DNA of 64,000 nt from Priestia taiwanensis (GCF_014638355.1 NZ_BMFK01000004.1:124001-188000); one strand, 5' to 3'; shown: positions 36,900-47,011, counted from the stretch's first letter. Translations and numbers: made by a program. Notes: a model not told the origin generated them from the sequence alone.

Positions 36900-37075
36900 A
36901 GCCTGTTTAGGGAGTATCCCTTGGTTGATAAACAGTAACAAATGGAAGGGTAGTCCCGTTCGCGCTATGCAACTAGTTCGTCTCTCCCGAAGGAGCTTGC
37001 TTCCCATCGCCTATTCCATTTGAAGGTGCAGGTCGCAAAAAAGTGTTGGGCTTTGACTGCGATCGTGCATCCACT
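36900..37075 (-). repeat. Structured repeat unit B in the gapA-pgk spacer
   Basis: It shares both conserved ends with unit A (22 nt at 36900-36921 and 54 nt at 37022-37075), while its centre forms different stems (for example GGAAG and CTCCTTCGGGAG). It lies closest to gapA. Two copies in direct orientation inside one leader suggest duplication of a functional RNA or of a repeat element. Confidence 0.72.
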
Positions 37076-37091
37076 CATGTCGAAAAGGCTT

Positions 37092-37134
37092 AAAAAAGAA
37101 AAGGGGGAGGGATCATTTTCCCTTCCCCCTTTTG
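37092..37134 (-). terminator. Terminator after gapA
   Basis: AAAAGGGGGAAGGG and CCCTCCCCCTTTT form a strong GC-rich stem, followed on the minus strand by CTTTTTT. It is 37 bp beyond the gapA stop. It can make most cggR-gapA transcripts end here, in keeping with higher gapA expression. Confidence 0.88.
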
Positions 37135-37170
37135 TTACAGGTTCTATTTTACCTTATTAAAGGTTAAAAA

Positions 37171-38232
<1,062 letters not shown>

Positions 38233-38239
38233 TTAAGGG

Positions 38240-39262
38240 TTATAAATCCCTTAGTAACTCTTTCGCTGCTCCTTCATCTGTTATCAAGATGGAATTATGG
38301 CCTTTCTTCATAAACGAAAGGATTGCCTTTCCTTTTGAAGTGCCTCCAGCCACCGAAATAACTGTTGGAACATGTTTCAAATCTTTTAGTTGCATCCCAA
38401 TCGTTAATACTTTATGAACAATTTCACCCTGCTCATTGAAGTAATAACCGAATGCTTCACCAACCGCTTGCCCTTGTTCGATCTTCATTAAGTCTTCTGC
38501 TGAAGTATTACGACGCTTCGCCATCGTGAAGGCTTCTCCGATTCCGTGAATAACCATATCACTTGCTTTAATCAAGTCCAATATTTGCTTCACAGACGGC
38601 TCTTCAACGATAGATGCATACGCTTCGCTACTTACTTGATCTGGTACATGGAGTAAACGATGTTGTCCTAATGTTTTCTGTGCCATATTCGCACAAATCG
38701 TATTCGCTTGATTCGCAACATCTTCACCAAGCCCACCTCTTGCTGGAACGAATAGAAGATTTCTATCTTTGTCTTCTGGCTTCATCATTTCAGCAACTTC
38801 CGCTAATGTTGTTCCACCAGTCACAGCAACGATATTATTTGCGGTAAAATGCTTCTTTATACACATTACAGCTGCACGAGCCATCTCTTTCTTGACCCAT
38901 GGAGATTCGTCACTATCGCCAGATACAATAATAATTTGTTTGACGTTCAACTTCTCTTTCAGCTCTTCCTCTAGCGTTGTTAGACCTGTCAACTTTTTCA
39001 TGAACTCTTCTAACGCCACTAGTAACATCGCGCCTTCTTCCGTAATTGTCATTCCTGAAGCTTCAATGTTGATCAAATGTTGCTCTTTCAGAAATAATAC
39101 CTCACTACGCAAAACTCGCTCCGTCAATCCTAAACTTGCCGATAAACTACGTCGACCAATTGGCTGCATAATTCGTATGTACTGTAGGACTTTGTATCGA
39201 CTTTGCATAACAGGTAGTAGATCAGGCAATAATTTTTTTTGATACTTTAACAAAGAATCCAT
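38240..39262 (-). CDS. cggR: CggR, central glycolytic gene repressor
   Basis: The start at 39262 (MDSLLKYQKKLLPDLLPVMQ) is chosen because GGAAG precedes it at 8 nt and it aligns with B. subtilis CggR (340 residues); earlier starts at 39268 and 39283 are in frame. The protein has an N-terminal winged helix (about 25-85, GRRSLSASLGLTERVLR) and a SorC-type sugar-binding domain that senses fructose 1,6-bisphosphate. It represses its own operon, which includes gapA and the downstream glycolytic genes. The operator lies 50-86 bp upstream. Confidence 0.95.
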   Translation of the reverse strand: MDSLLKYQKKLLPDLLPVMQSRYKVLQYIRIMQPIGRRSLSASLGLTERVLRSEVLFLKEQHLINIEASGMTITEEGAMLLVALEEFMKKLTGLTTLEEELKEKLNVKQIIIVSGDSDESPWVKKEMARAAVMCIKKHFTANNIVAVTGGTTLAEVAEMMKPEDKDRNLLFVPARGGLGEDVANQANTICANMAQKTLGQHRLLHVPDQVSSEAYASIVEEPSVKQILDLIKASDMVIHGIGEAFTMAKRRNTSAEDLMKIEQGQAVGEAFGYYFNEQGEIVHKVLTIGMQLKDLKHVPTVISVAGGTSKGKAILSFMKKGHNSILITDEGAAKELLRDL

Positions 39263-39312
39263 CTTCATTACTTCCTTTTCCATGTTATATCAGCACGTTT
39301 CCACAAGACGTG

Positions 39313-39348
39313 GACTATTAAAGTCCCTCTAAGACATTTTATGTCCCG
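39313..39348 (-). promoter_or_regulatory. CggR operator
   Basis: On the minus strand, CGGGAC-N6-TGTC-N4-AGGGAC-N6-AGTC reproduces the B. subtilis CggR operator with only two departures from the ideal repeat. It lies downstream of the promoter, so CggR would act as a roadblock. Confidence 0.93.
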
Positions 39349-39382
39349 GTCTTGCAAAAAAAATTATCCCTGCTACGAATTC

Positions 39383-39411
39383 ATTGTAACAGGAATAGAT
39401 AACTCATTCAA
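39383..39411 (-). promoter_or_regulatory. SigA promoter of the cggR-gapA operon
   Basis: TTGAAT (39406-39411) and TACAAT (39383-39388) are 17 bp apart on the minus strand, ahead of the CggR operator. Confidence 0.85.
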
Positions 39412-39421
39412 CCTTTTCCAG

Positions 39422-39664
39422 TTAAAAATATTTGACTATTTTTTGTCGGAGGTGCTCTTCTTTAATAATGCCATAGGCTAACACCTCTTCACTTACTTCG
39501 ATAACCGGGATCATAATTTGATACTTCTCTAACAATACATCATCGGTATAAATATCAATTTCTTCAATCTCAAATGTCATTTCCTCCTGCAATTTGTGCA
39601 ACACTTTCTTTGCATCCTCGCATAAGCAACATTTATCTTTTGAATACATTTTTAGTTTTACCAT
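39422..39664 (-). CDS. Glutaredoxin-like thioredoxin-fold protein
   Basis: The 80-residue protein begins MVKLKMYSKDKCCLCEDAKK. It has a CxxC-type site (Cys13 and Cys15 flanking), followed by the cis-Pro strand PVIEVSEEVLAYG. It matches the small glutaredoxin/DUF836-like group, with redox or thiol-transfer function. It lies 19 bp downstream of sigL on the same strand and probably shares its mRNA, upstream of the cggR promoter. Confidence 0.85.
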   Translation of the reverse strand: MVKLKMYSKDKCCLCEDAKKVLHKLQEEMTFEIEEIDIYTDDVLLEKYQIMIPVIEVSEEVLAYGIIKEEHLRQKIVKYF

Positions 39665-39683
39665 ATTTTCCTTCCTTTATGTA

Positions 39684-40973
39684 TTAATATGCTTTTCTTT
39701 TTGAAGATGATGGAATATGTAGCTGTTCTCGGTACTTCGTAACAGTTCTTCTTGAGATAGTAACTCCTTCTTGTGCCTTAATCACATCTGCAATTTTTTG
39801 GTCAGAAAGAGGCTTCTTCTTCTCCTCTTCCTCAACAAGCAGCTTAATAACGTACTTCATTCGTGTCGAAGAAACCGAATCATCATCTGTTGTCGCTGCC
39901 TGACTAAAAAAGAATCTCATCTCATATACACCAAGTGGAGTTTGTACATACTTTCCTTTTACGGTCCTACTTACCGTTGATTCATGAACGTCGAGCGCAT
40001 CTGCGACTTCCTTCATTGTTAATGGTTGCAAGAAAAGTGGTCCCTTCTCAAAGAATGCTGTCTGTCGTCTTATCATTTCTTGCATCACATTTGTAATCGT
40101 TCTTCTTCGTTGCTCTAAACTTTTTATAATCCAATCTACTTGTCTATACTTCTCTTTTACATATGAAGCTACTTCATTATCACCATGACGCATAAGCGAT
40201 ATATATTCCTCTCCAATTGAAATTGTTGGAATATACTTTTCATTCAACTTCAAAACAAAATTTTCTCCGTCCTTCGTAACAATCGCATCAGGAATGGCAT
40301 ACGTTGGTCTCTCCACATGAAACGCAATACCAGGCTTCGGCTGCAACGATGTAATAAGATTCATTGCTTCTTTTATATCATCTACCGATACTTTACACTG
40401 GGATGCTAACTTCTTCGTATTCTTTGCGACCATTAAATCAAAATGATTTGCGATGATTTCTTGCGCTACTGTATGTCGTGGATGAAGGCGTTGTAACTGT
40501 AGCAATAAACACTCTTGTATATCTTTTGCACCAATACCAGCTGGGTCAAAAGAGTGAACAATCGCAAGAACTTCCTCCACCTCTTGCACCGAAATAGTAA
40601 GATGGGCTGCAATATCTCTCACACTTTCTTGTAAGTAACCGTTACCATTAATAGTGAAAATAATATACGTCGCAATTTTCTTCTCTCGTTCCCCCATGGA
40701 TGTATCTTGTAATTGCTGTTCCAAATAATCATGAAGTGACATCTCTGCCCCACGAAATAATTCTACTACATCTTCTACTGAGTGTTTCATAGACTTTGGC
40801 TTTGATTGAATAGAAGTAAATTCTCCTAATTCAATAAGAGGATTTTCGGCTGCCTGCTCATGCAGAAATTGATCAAGCTCTTGAATATTATATTGTAGTA
40901 AATGAATCGCTTGACGTAGCTCTGCAGTCATCGCTAGTTTTAATGACTGTTCTTGAAGTAATACTGTTTTCAA
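39684..40973 (-). CDS. sigL: RNA polymerase sigma-54 factor
   Basis: The TTG at 40973 is chosen because GGGGGAG lies 6 nt upstream and region I (SLKLAMTAELRQAIHLLQ) then starts properly; ATGs further up add residues foreign to the family. The 429-residue protein has the Gln/Leu-rich activator-interacting region I, the core-binding region, a helix-turn-helix (KEVADALDVHESTVSRTVKGK) and the RpoN box ISRRTVTKYREQL near the C-terminus. It recognises -24/-12 promoters such as those upstream of the PTS operon at 46268-46576. Confidence 0.95.
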   Translation of the reverse strand: MKTVLLQEQSLKLAMTAELRQAIHLLQYNIQELDQFLHEQAAENPLIELGEFTSIQSKPKSMKHSVEDVVELFRGAEMSLHDYLEQQLQDTSMGEREKKIATYIIFTINGNGYLQESVRDIAAHLTISVQEVEEVLAIVHSFDPAGIGAKDIQECLLLQLQRLHPRHTVAQEIIANHFDLMVAKNTKKLASQCKVSVDDIKEAMNLITSLQPKPGIAFHVERPTYAIPDAIVTKDGENFVLKLNEKYIPTISIGEEYISLMRHGDNEVASYVKEKYRQVDWIIKSLEQRRRTITNVMQEMIRRQTAFFEKGPLFLQPLTMKEVADALDVHESTVSRTVKGKYVQTPLGVYEMRFFFSQAATTDDDSVSSTRMKYVIKLLVEEEEKKKPLSDQKIADVIKAQEGVTISRRTVTKYREQLHIPSSSKRKAY

Positions 40974-41220
40974 CCTTGTCTCCCCCATCCTTTTGCACAT
41001 CGTTTTCTCCATTTTACAATATTAAGAAAAAAAGTAGAACGCAATATTCGAATTTTTCTACACTGTAACCCCTTACTTTTTGGTACAATAAGGGAAGAGA
41101 TAAAAAAGGACATTTGAACCATGTTGTTTTTCCTATTTTTTACTTTCAAAGGTCTAGACAACTAAACAGTTGTTATATGCATATACTATTTTGCAAGGAA
41201 CGTCCGAGGGGTGATACATA

Positions 41221-43932
41221 ATGACAAGAAAAGAACTTATTTATGAAGCTGTCAAACAACATCAAACAACAGGAGGTATAAGCGCTGCTGAGATTGCGAA
41301 TATTCTAAATTTAGACCGTGCAAATGTGAGTAGTGACTTAAATAAGTTAACAAAAGAAGGCCTATTATTGAAGACAAATACTCGTCCTGTCCGCTTTTCT
41401 ACATCAACACTAATAGAAGAACAAGACGCACCAACATTACCAGCATCTGATCAACCTAATCCTACTATTCCAGCATTCGATGTATTTGCGAATAATAATA
41501 AGAGCTTACAAACAGCAATTGAAATTGCCAAGTCCGCCATTCTCTACCCACCACATGGTATGCATTCACTTATTCTAGGTGAAACAGGGGTTGGTAAATC
41601 AATGTTTGCCTCTCTTATGTATCAATATGCACTTGAAGTAGAAAAATTAAAAGAACAAGCACCATTCATTACCTTTAACTGTGCCGATTATGCGAATAAT
41701 CCACAGCTTTTATTAGGACAACTATTCGGTGTCAAAAAAGGAGCATATACAGGTGCCATTGATCAAAAAGGATTAATCGAAAAGGCAGATAATGGTATTT
41801 TGTTCCTAGATGAAATTCATCGTCTACCTCCCGAAGGTCAAGAGATGCTCTTCACCTTTATTGACCGTGGTATTTATCGACGACTCGGAGAAACAGAAAG
41901 TGAACGTCAAGCAAAAGTACTCATTATTTCTGCAACAACAGAAGATCCAGAGTCATTTTTATTAAAGACATTTACAAGACGTATCCCAATGGTAATCACA
42001 CTTCCGTCTTTAAAAGACCGTACGTATGAAGAACGCTTTACGTTACTGAAATCATTTTTCTCGGAAGAATCTGTTCGCTTAGGAAAAGAATTATATGTGA
42101 CTGCTAACTCGATGCGTGCTTTCTTGTTCTATCATTGTCCAAATAATATTGGACAATTAAAAGCAGATGTCCAAATCGCATGCGCAAAAGCATACGCTGA
42201 CTTTGTCACAAAACGAAAGCCAGACGTAACAATTAGTAGTTCTGACTTACCTTGGTATGTGAAAGAAGGATTATTTATTGAGAAGAAATTAGGATCTATT
42301 TTCCCGATTCCGAATCAAGCATTCTTATTTAGTCCAACAGAAGGATTGCAACAGCACGATATTGATATATACCAAGAATCCGTATATGACCGCATCGATC
42401 ATAAATATGAAGAGCTGAAAGTACGGGGGATTGATAATAAAGAACTTGGTGTCTTAATGGAAAATGATCTACAAAGTTACTTCGTTCATTATATTAAAGA
42501 AATGAATAAAAAGATGAGCAAAGAAAACATGCTCAAAGTCATTGAACAACATATCGTGGAATTGACAGAGAAAATCATTCACCTAGCTGAGACTAATTTA
42601 GGGAAAACATTCGATGAAAAACTATTTCTTGGTTTAGGATTACACATCCAAACGACACTGCAACGTATTCAATCCGAGAAACAAATCTATCATCCGAACT
42701 TAAATAATATTCGTTCGTTACATAAAAAAGAATTCAATGTGGCACTAGAATGTATTCATATCATGGAAGAAACCCTTGGCGTTACCTTTCCGATTGATGA
42801 AGCCGCATTTTTAACAATGTTCTTTGTACTCGAACAACCAAAAACACAACATTCAACTATTAAAGTACTCGTTTTAGCACATGGAAACGGTATTGCAAGT
42901 GAAATGGCGAATGTCGCAAACCAGCTACTTGGAACAGAAGACGTAGTCGGTATTGATATGCCTCTACACGAATCACCAAAAGAGTTTCTAGAACGAGTGA
43001 AGAACTATGTAAAAAGCTTAGGAGTAATTGACGGGCTCTTTATCCTCGTAGATATGGGATCGTTAACATATATCGGAGAGATTCTCTCTACCGAGTTCAA
43101 CATTCCTGTCCGCGTCCTTTCGATGGTAAGTACACCACACGTACTAGAAGCATCTCGAAAGGCGAAAATTGGATATAATTTAGACTCGTTATATGAAGAT
43201 GTTAAAAACTTAACGTCCTTCTACTTGCATAACCAATCAAAGAAGAAGGAAAATGACGACCCATTAACATCCGTTATTATTACAGCGTGCTTAACAGGAG
43301 AAGGTAGCGCCATCGCTATTAAAAACATGTTGCAAAACTACTTGCACTATAACGAAGATTTAATTGAAATTATTCCACTAAGCATTGTAGACGAAAAGGA
43401 TTTAGTACAAGTTGTTCATACAATTGATAAAGAGCGAAACGTTCTCTGTGTTGTAAGTAACTTCAATATCGAATTACCTTACTTAACATTCCACTTCCAA
43501 GATATCTTGAACATGAAAGGGACAAAACAAATTCAAGAATTGATTACGCACGAAGAAGCGTACATTAAGATGGGAGAAGCATTACAAGCACAGATGAACA
43601 TGACAGACAGTAATCGTATGATTAAGAAGGTTCGTCAATGTTTAAAAGATATCCAACAACAAGCAAATATTTACTTAAATCAAGAAAATTTGATGGGTAT
43701 CGTTCTTCATTTATGCAGCATGATTGATCGTCTGCAAAAACAACAAGAATCTATCACATATAAAAATAAAGAAGCAAAAATTAACGACCATTACTTATTG
43801 TACATGCGTGCGAAAAAAGCATTGGCAAATATTGAAGAGCAATTTCACATTACCATTCCCAATGATGAAATTTGTTATATCATGGATTTCTTCTTACGTA
43901 TTGAAAAGAGAGAAGTTACCACACCTGAATAA
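41221..43932 (+). CDS. LevR-type sigma-54-dependent activator with PRD and PTS domains
   Basis: The 903-residue protein has an N-terminal helix-turn-helix (about 5-55), an AAA+ module with Walker A GETGVGKS (120-127), the sigma-54-contact loop GAYTGA (174-179) and Walker B ILFLDEIH (193-200). A PRD, an EIIA-Man-like domain (KVLVLAHGNGIASE, His near 560), an EIIB-like segment (TACLTGEGSA) and a second PRD follow. Phosphorylation by PTS proteins should tune it. It is encoded beside sigL and divergent from the PTS operon bearing -24/-12 promoters, so it almost certainly activates that operon. The ribosome binding site is GGGGTGAT. Confidence 0.93.
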   Translation: MTRKELIYEAVKQHQTTGGISAAEIANILNLDRANVSSDLNKLTKEGLLLKTNTRPVRFSTSTLIEEQDAPTLPASDQPNPTIPAFDVFANNNKSLQTAIEIAKSAILYPPHGMHSLILGETGVGKSMFASLMYQYALEVEKLKEQAPFITFNCADYANNPQLLLGQLFGVKKGAYTGAIDQKGLIEKADNGILFLDEIHRLPPEGQEMLFTFIDRGIYRRLGETESERQAKVLIISATTEDPESFLLKTFTRRIPMVITLPSLKDRTYEERFTLLKSFFSEESVRLGKELYVTANSMRAFLFYHCPNNIGQLKADVQIACAKAYADFVTKRKPDVTISSSDLPWYVKEGLFIEKKLGSIFPIPNQAFLFSPTEGLQQHDIDIYQESVYDRIDHKYEELKVRGIDNKELGVLMENDLQSYFVHYIKEMNKKMSKENMLKVIEQHIVELTEKIIHLAETNLGKTFDEKLFLGLGLHIQTTLQRIQSEKQIYHPNLNNIRSLHKKEFNVALECIHIMEETLGVTFPIDEAAFLTMFFVLEQPKTQHSTIKVLVLAHGNGIASEMANVANQLLGTEDVVGIDMPLHESPKEFLERVKNYVKSLGVIDGLFILVDMGSLTYIGEILSTEFNIPVRVLSMVSTPHVLEASRKAKIGYNLDSLYEDVKNLTSFYLHNQSKKKENDDPLTSVIITACLTGEGSAIAIKNMLQNYLHYNEDLIEIIPLSIVDEKDLVQVVHTIDKERNVLCVVSNFNIELPYLTFHFQDILNMKGTKQIQELITHEEAYIKMGEALQAQMNMTDSNRMIKKVRQCLKDIQQQANIYLNQENLMGIVLHLCSMIDRLQKQQESITYKNKEAKINDHYLLYMRAKKALANIEEQFHITIPNDEICYIMDFFLRIEKREVTTPE

Positions 43933-43939
43933 ATAGGGG

Positions 43940-43971
43940 AAATCCGCTCCACTTAGTTGGAGCGGATTTTT
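43940..43971. terminator. Bidirectional terminator between convergent genes
   Basis: AATCCGCTCCA pairs with TGGAGCGGATT (6-nt loop), with A and T runs outside. It serves both the activator gene and the coiled-coil protein gene. Confidence 0.9.
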
Positions 43972-44471
43972 TATTTCCGTTTCTTACGGAACACTTTTTG
44001 TACAATTTCCTCTACTTCTTCTCTCATCTTCTTCAGTTTTTCATCAGCCTCTCCAGCATATCGCTCAATTTCGTCTAAAAAAGTTTCTTTCCTCGTCGGT
44101 GGCTCCACTACTTCTGTAGATACCTCTTCGCTTTCCACTACTTTCTTATCCTTTCTTTTAAACACCTTCTTTTGCAACACTTCTATTTCTTCATTTAACC
44201 GTTTCATCTGATCATTGAATTTTGCTTCTTGTCTTTTTATATTTTCTACTAATGATCCTTGCTTCTCTTGCGCAGATGGTACTTCTTCAGTTGATGTTTC
44301 TATTTCTTCATCGGTAGTCTCTGCCTCAAACCGCTCTTTTTTATATTTCCCTTTAAAAACTTCTCTTTTCAACACTTCTATCTCTTCATTTAACTCATTA
44401 AGCCGATTATCAAACTCTGCTTCTCGTCTCTTTATTCTTGCAAGTAATGTTTCATGCTTTTGCTCTTCCAT
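43971..44471 (-). CDS. Coiled-coil protein of three internal repeats
   Basis: The start at 44471 is preferred because GGAGGGG precedes it at about 10 nt; the longer upstream frame lies over the PTS terminator. The 166-residue protein consists of three units of about 38 residues (ETLLARIKRREAEFDNRLNE, then QGSLVENIKRQEAKF, then ETFLDEIERYAGEADEK), each ending in VFK/VFR plus Lys/Arg. Glu/Thr-rich linkers separate them. It is highly charged and probably cytoplasmic. It resembles no family I know and may be a structural or spore-related protein. Confidence 0.7.
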   Translation of the reverse strand: MEEQKHETLLARIKRREAEFDNRLNELNEEIEVLKREVFKGKYKKERFEAETTDEEIETSTEEVPSAQEKQGSLVENIKRQEAKFNDQMKRLNEEIEVLQKKVFKRKDKKVVESEEVSTEVVEPPTRKETFLDEIERYAGEADEKLKKMREEVEEIVQKVFRKKRK

Positions 44472-44550
44472 CTTCCCCCATCCCCTCCACTTTTTCATGC
44501 TCTTATCCACATCATATGCATAGGAAGAGGTGCTGTGTACCACTGTTCCA

Positions 44551-44597
44551 AAAGAAAAACGACCTTCCCCCGATTCATTATCAAGAGAAGGTCGTTG
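44551..44597 (-). terminator. Terminator of the PTS operon
   Basis: On the minus strand, AACGACCTTC pairs with GAAGGTCGTT around a 19-nt loop, followed by TTTTC. It starts 11 bp after the EIIA gene stop. Confidence 0.85.
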
Positions 44598-44607
44598 CTT
44601 CTTATTT

Positions 44608-44919
44608 TTATTTCTCCAAGCGTTGGTACAATTCAACGAACTCAATCGCTAAATCTTTCACGACGATCGCATTCATTAAATGGTCTTGTGCATGGATTAA
44701 TAATACGTTAATGTTGTGCGCTTCACCGCGTGCTTCTGCTTGAATAAGCGATGTTTGATGATGATGCGCTTCGTTTAATTCTTTCTTCGCTTCAGCAAGT
44801 TTCTCCTCTGCAATTGCGAATTCACCCTTTTTCGCATGCATTAAAGCTTCCATTGCCGAACTTCTTGCGTTACCACTGTGTAAAATTATTTGAAACGAAA
44901 TTTGTTCAATTGTTACCAT
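44608..44919 (-). CDS. PTS lactose/cellobiose-family EIIA component
   Basis: The 103-residue protein is all-helical, with the phospho-acceptor His in LIHAQDHLMNA (about residue 75-78) and the conserved EARGEAHNI segment. It transfers phosphate from HPr to EIIB. It is the third gene of the EIIB-EIIC-EIIA operon. Lichenan/cellobiose (lic/cel) PTS genes are its closest relatives by layout. Confidence 0.93.
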   Translation of the reverse strand: MVTIEQISFQIILHSGNARSSAMEALMHAKKGEFAIAEEKLAEAKKELNEAHHHQTSLIQAEARGEAHNINVLLIHAQDHLMNAIVVKDLAIEFVELYQRLEK

Positions 44920-44944
44920 TTTTACTTCACTCCTGCTTTAAATA

Positions 44945-46231
44945 TTACGCGCCTGTTTTTTGCGCTGTTGCTTCAGCACGTTGCATTTGCTTATCCGCTG
45001 CAATTACGAATGGAACATAAAGCAATACTGCAATTGCTAAGTTTACTACTTGAAGTACAATACCCATTACGTCTCCACCTGTTACAATCCATCCACTCAT
45101 GATTGGTGGTGCTGTCCACGGTGCAATCGCAACCGTTTTTGATACCCATCCCCATGAAATTGCGAAGTAAGATGTTAATGATAAAACTAATGGTGTAAGG
45201 ATAAATGGAACAAGCATCATTGGATTTAATACGATTGGGAAACCGAACATTACTGGCTCGTTGATATTGAATAGACCAGATGGTGTTGCAAGTTTACCTA
45301 CAGAACGTGCTTGATTTGATTTTGCAAAAATCAGTACTGCAATTAATAATGCTAATGTTGTACCTGATCCACCCATGTATACGAATGCGTCTAATAATTG
45401 CTTCGTTACAAGGTTAGGAACATCTGCTGCATTACCTGTTTCACCGAAAACTTTAATATTTTCTTCAATTAACGGTAAGTAAATCGGATCGATAAGACCA
45501 CCTAAAATGTTTGAACCGTGTAAACCGAAGAACCATAAGAAATGGTTTAAGAATGCAATAAGTAATAATGCTGGTAATGAATCACCAAAGCCTTGTAATG
45601 GTTGCTGAATTGTCGTAAATACCCATGTAAATACGTTTCCACCGCTTGTTGCGATAAAGTATTGAGCAAGACCTGCAATTAATAATACCGCCATACCTGG
45701 TAATAACGCTGCGAAAGAACGCGCTACTGCTGGTGGTACACCGTCTGGCATTTTAATTGTAAAGTTCTTTTGAATTAAGAATCGGAAAATTTCTGTTACA
45801 AAAATCGCTACGAATAATGCTACGAATAAACCTTGTGCACCTAAATACGAGAATTGAATACCAAATGTATCATTTCCTGTTAATGGTGAGAAAATAACGA
45901 ATACACCAATTGATAATGCGGCTGCCGACATACCGTCTACGCCGTATCCTTTTGCAAGGTTATAGGCAACTGTACCGGCAATTAATAATCCCATAATTGC
46001 AAATGAACCAGTCCAGATGTTACCTGCGATTGCGTTATACCCATTGTCTGCTAACCATTTTGGCCATCCATCAATTGGGAAATTGTTGAATAATACGGCT
46101 AACGCCCCAGCGATGATTAATGGCATGATTACCATGAATCCATCACGAATTGCAACTAAGTGACGTTGCGCTCCAATCTTACCAGCTACTGGAATAAAAT
46201 ACTTTTCAAGAAATTGAATCATTTTATCCAT
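44945..46231 (-). CDS. PTS lactose/cellobiose-family EIIC permease
   Basis: The 428-residue protein has about ten membrane helices and the EIIC-Lac/Cel signature LHGSNILGGLIDPIYLPLIEE and NINEPVMFGFPIVLNP (the conserved NEP motif). It carries an oligosaccharide such as cellobiose, chitobiose or a lichenan breakdown product across the membrane. No glycosidase gene is adjacent, so the exact sugar cannot be fixed. Confidence 0.95.
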   Translation of the reverse strand: MDKMIQFLEKYFIPVAGKIGAQRHLVAIRDGFMVIMPLIIAGALAVLFNNFPIDGWPKWLADNGYNAIAGNIWTGSFAIMGLLIAGTVAYNLAKGYGVDGMSAAALSIGVFVIFSPLTGNDTFGIQFSYLGAQGLFVALFVAIFVTEIFRFLIQKNFTIKMPDGVPPAVARSFAALLPGMAVLLIAGLAQYFIATSGGNVFTWVFTTIQQPLQGFGDSLPALLLIAFLNHFLWFFGLHGSNILGGLIDPIYLPLIEENIKVFGETGNAADVPNLVTKQLLDAFVYMGGSGTTLALLIAVLIFAKSNQARSVGKLATPSGLFNINEPVMFGFPIVLNPMMLVPFILTPLVLSLTSYFAISWGWVSKTVAIAPWTAPPIMSGWIVTGGDVMGIVLQVVNLAIAVLLYVPFVIAADKQMQRAEATAQKTGA

Positions 46232-46267
46232 TGTTCTGACCTCCTAATACATCATTTTTTTAATGTG

Positions 46268-46576
46268 CTATTTTTTCACTAAACCTACTGCATGCTCTAA
46301 TACTGCTTCTCCATTTAACATACCGTAATGTAAAGAGTTAATTACCTCTACTGGGATGTTATTGAAGTCTTTAGACATTTGTTGCATTTGAGATAACATG
46401 TAACGAACTTGTGGTCCTAATAATACAACATCGGCTTCGCTCATATTGGCACGAGCTGCGTCTCCTGCTACTGCCCAAATCTTTCCTTCCATTCCTTTGG
46501 CTTTTGCAGCCGCTTCCATTTTTGTTACTAGTAAACTAGTAGACATACCTGCTGAACAAACTAATAAAATATTCAT
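46268..46576 (-). CDS. PTS lactose/cellobiose-family EIIB component
   Basis: The 102-residue protein begins MNILLVCSAGMSTSLLVTKM, with the phosphorylated Cys7 in the loop CSAGMSTS. It passes phosphate from EIIA to the sugar at EIIC. First gene of the operon, it has GGGGGTC ahead of the start and sigma-54 promoters upstream. Confidence 0.94.
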   Translation of the reverse strand: MNILLVCSAGMSTSLLVTKMEAAAKAKGMEGKIWAVAGDAARANMSEADVVLLGPQVRYMLSQMQQMSKDFNNIPVEVINSLHYGMLNGEAVLEHAVGLVKK

Positions 46577-46636
46577 GTTAGTAGACCCCCTGATACCTTT
46601 TATTGTTTCAAATAATTTTTACTTACCCCTGAATAA

Positions 46637-46653
46637 TGCAAGTACCGTGCCAA
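46637..46653 (-). promoter_or_regulatory. Proximal sigma-54 (-24/-12) promoter of the PTS operon
   Basis: TTGGCACGGTACTTGCAT on the minus strand matches TGGCACG-N4-TTGCA exactly. Its -12 element is about 60 bp upstream of the EIIB start. Confidence 0.94.
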
Positions 46654-46756
46654 CTTTCCAACACACTGTAAAAACAATTACATTTTTTCGTTAAACTAAT
46701 GTTTTCCCCATTATTTTTACCATTTTGCACTATTCTCTTTTATACTCACACTATAA

Positions 46757-46773
46757 TGCAACTATCGTGCCAA
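46757..46773 (-). promoter_or_regulatory. Distal sigma-54 (-24/-12) promoter of the PTS operon
   Basis: TTGGCACGATAGTTGCAT on the minus strand is again a perfect match, exactly 120 bp upstream of the first. Both face the same operon. Confidence 0.9.
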
Positions 46774-46897
46774 CTTTTGCAGAAGATTGATATTTTTTAT
46801 AAAAAATTAGCGAAAATTCATCAAAATCCTAGTTTACCAACATTTTTTGGTATCTACTTTTTTTAATGTTTTTTTGCTTCCATTTTCCCTCTTCACC

Positions 46898-46948
46898 AGT
46901 GTGTTAACGCTTTCTTTAGTGTGTTATCGCTTTCATTATTAGTGTGTT
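46898..46948 (-). promoter_or_regulatory. Upstream activating sequences for the LevR-type activator
   Basis: AGTGTGTT occurs three times (46898, 46918, 46941), spaced 20 and 23 bp. The first two are followed by A-A/T-CGCTTTC. They lie about 130-190 bp upstream of the distal -24/-12 promoter, the expected position for enhancer-type activator sites. Inverted relatives (GAACACAC) follow near 46978. Confidence 0.72.
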
Positions 46949-46989
46949 CCTTTTCCTGCCTCCTTTCTTTCTAGATGAACACACAAATA

Positions 46990-47011
46990 CTAAACACAAC
47001 ACGTTGTTTAG
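46990..47011. promoter_or_regulatory. Inverted repeat CTAAACA-N8-TGTTTAG
   Basis: It has perfect 7-bp arms. It is either an additional activator site or an operator in the PTS control region; the bound protein is unknown. Confidence 0.45.

Noticed and set aside
39268-39283. Longer cggR start sites
   Set aside because: The start at 39262 aligns with the B. subtilis protein end to end and has better ribosome binding site spacing.
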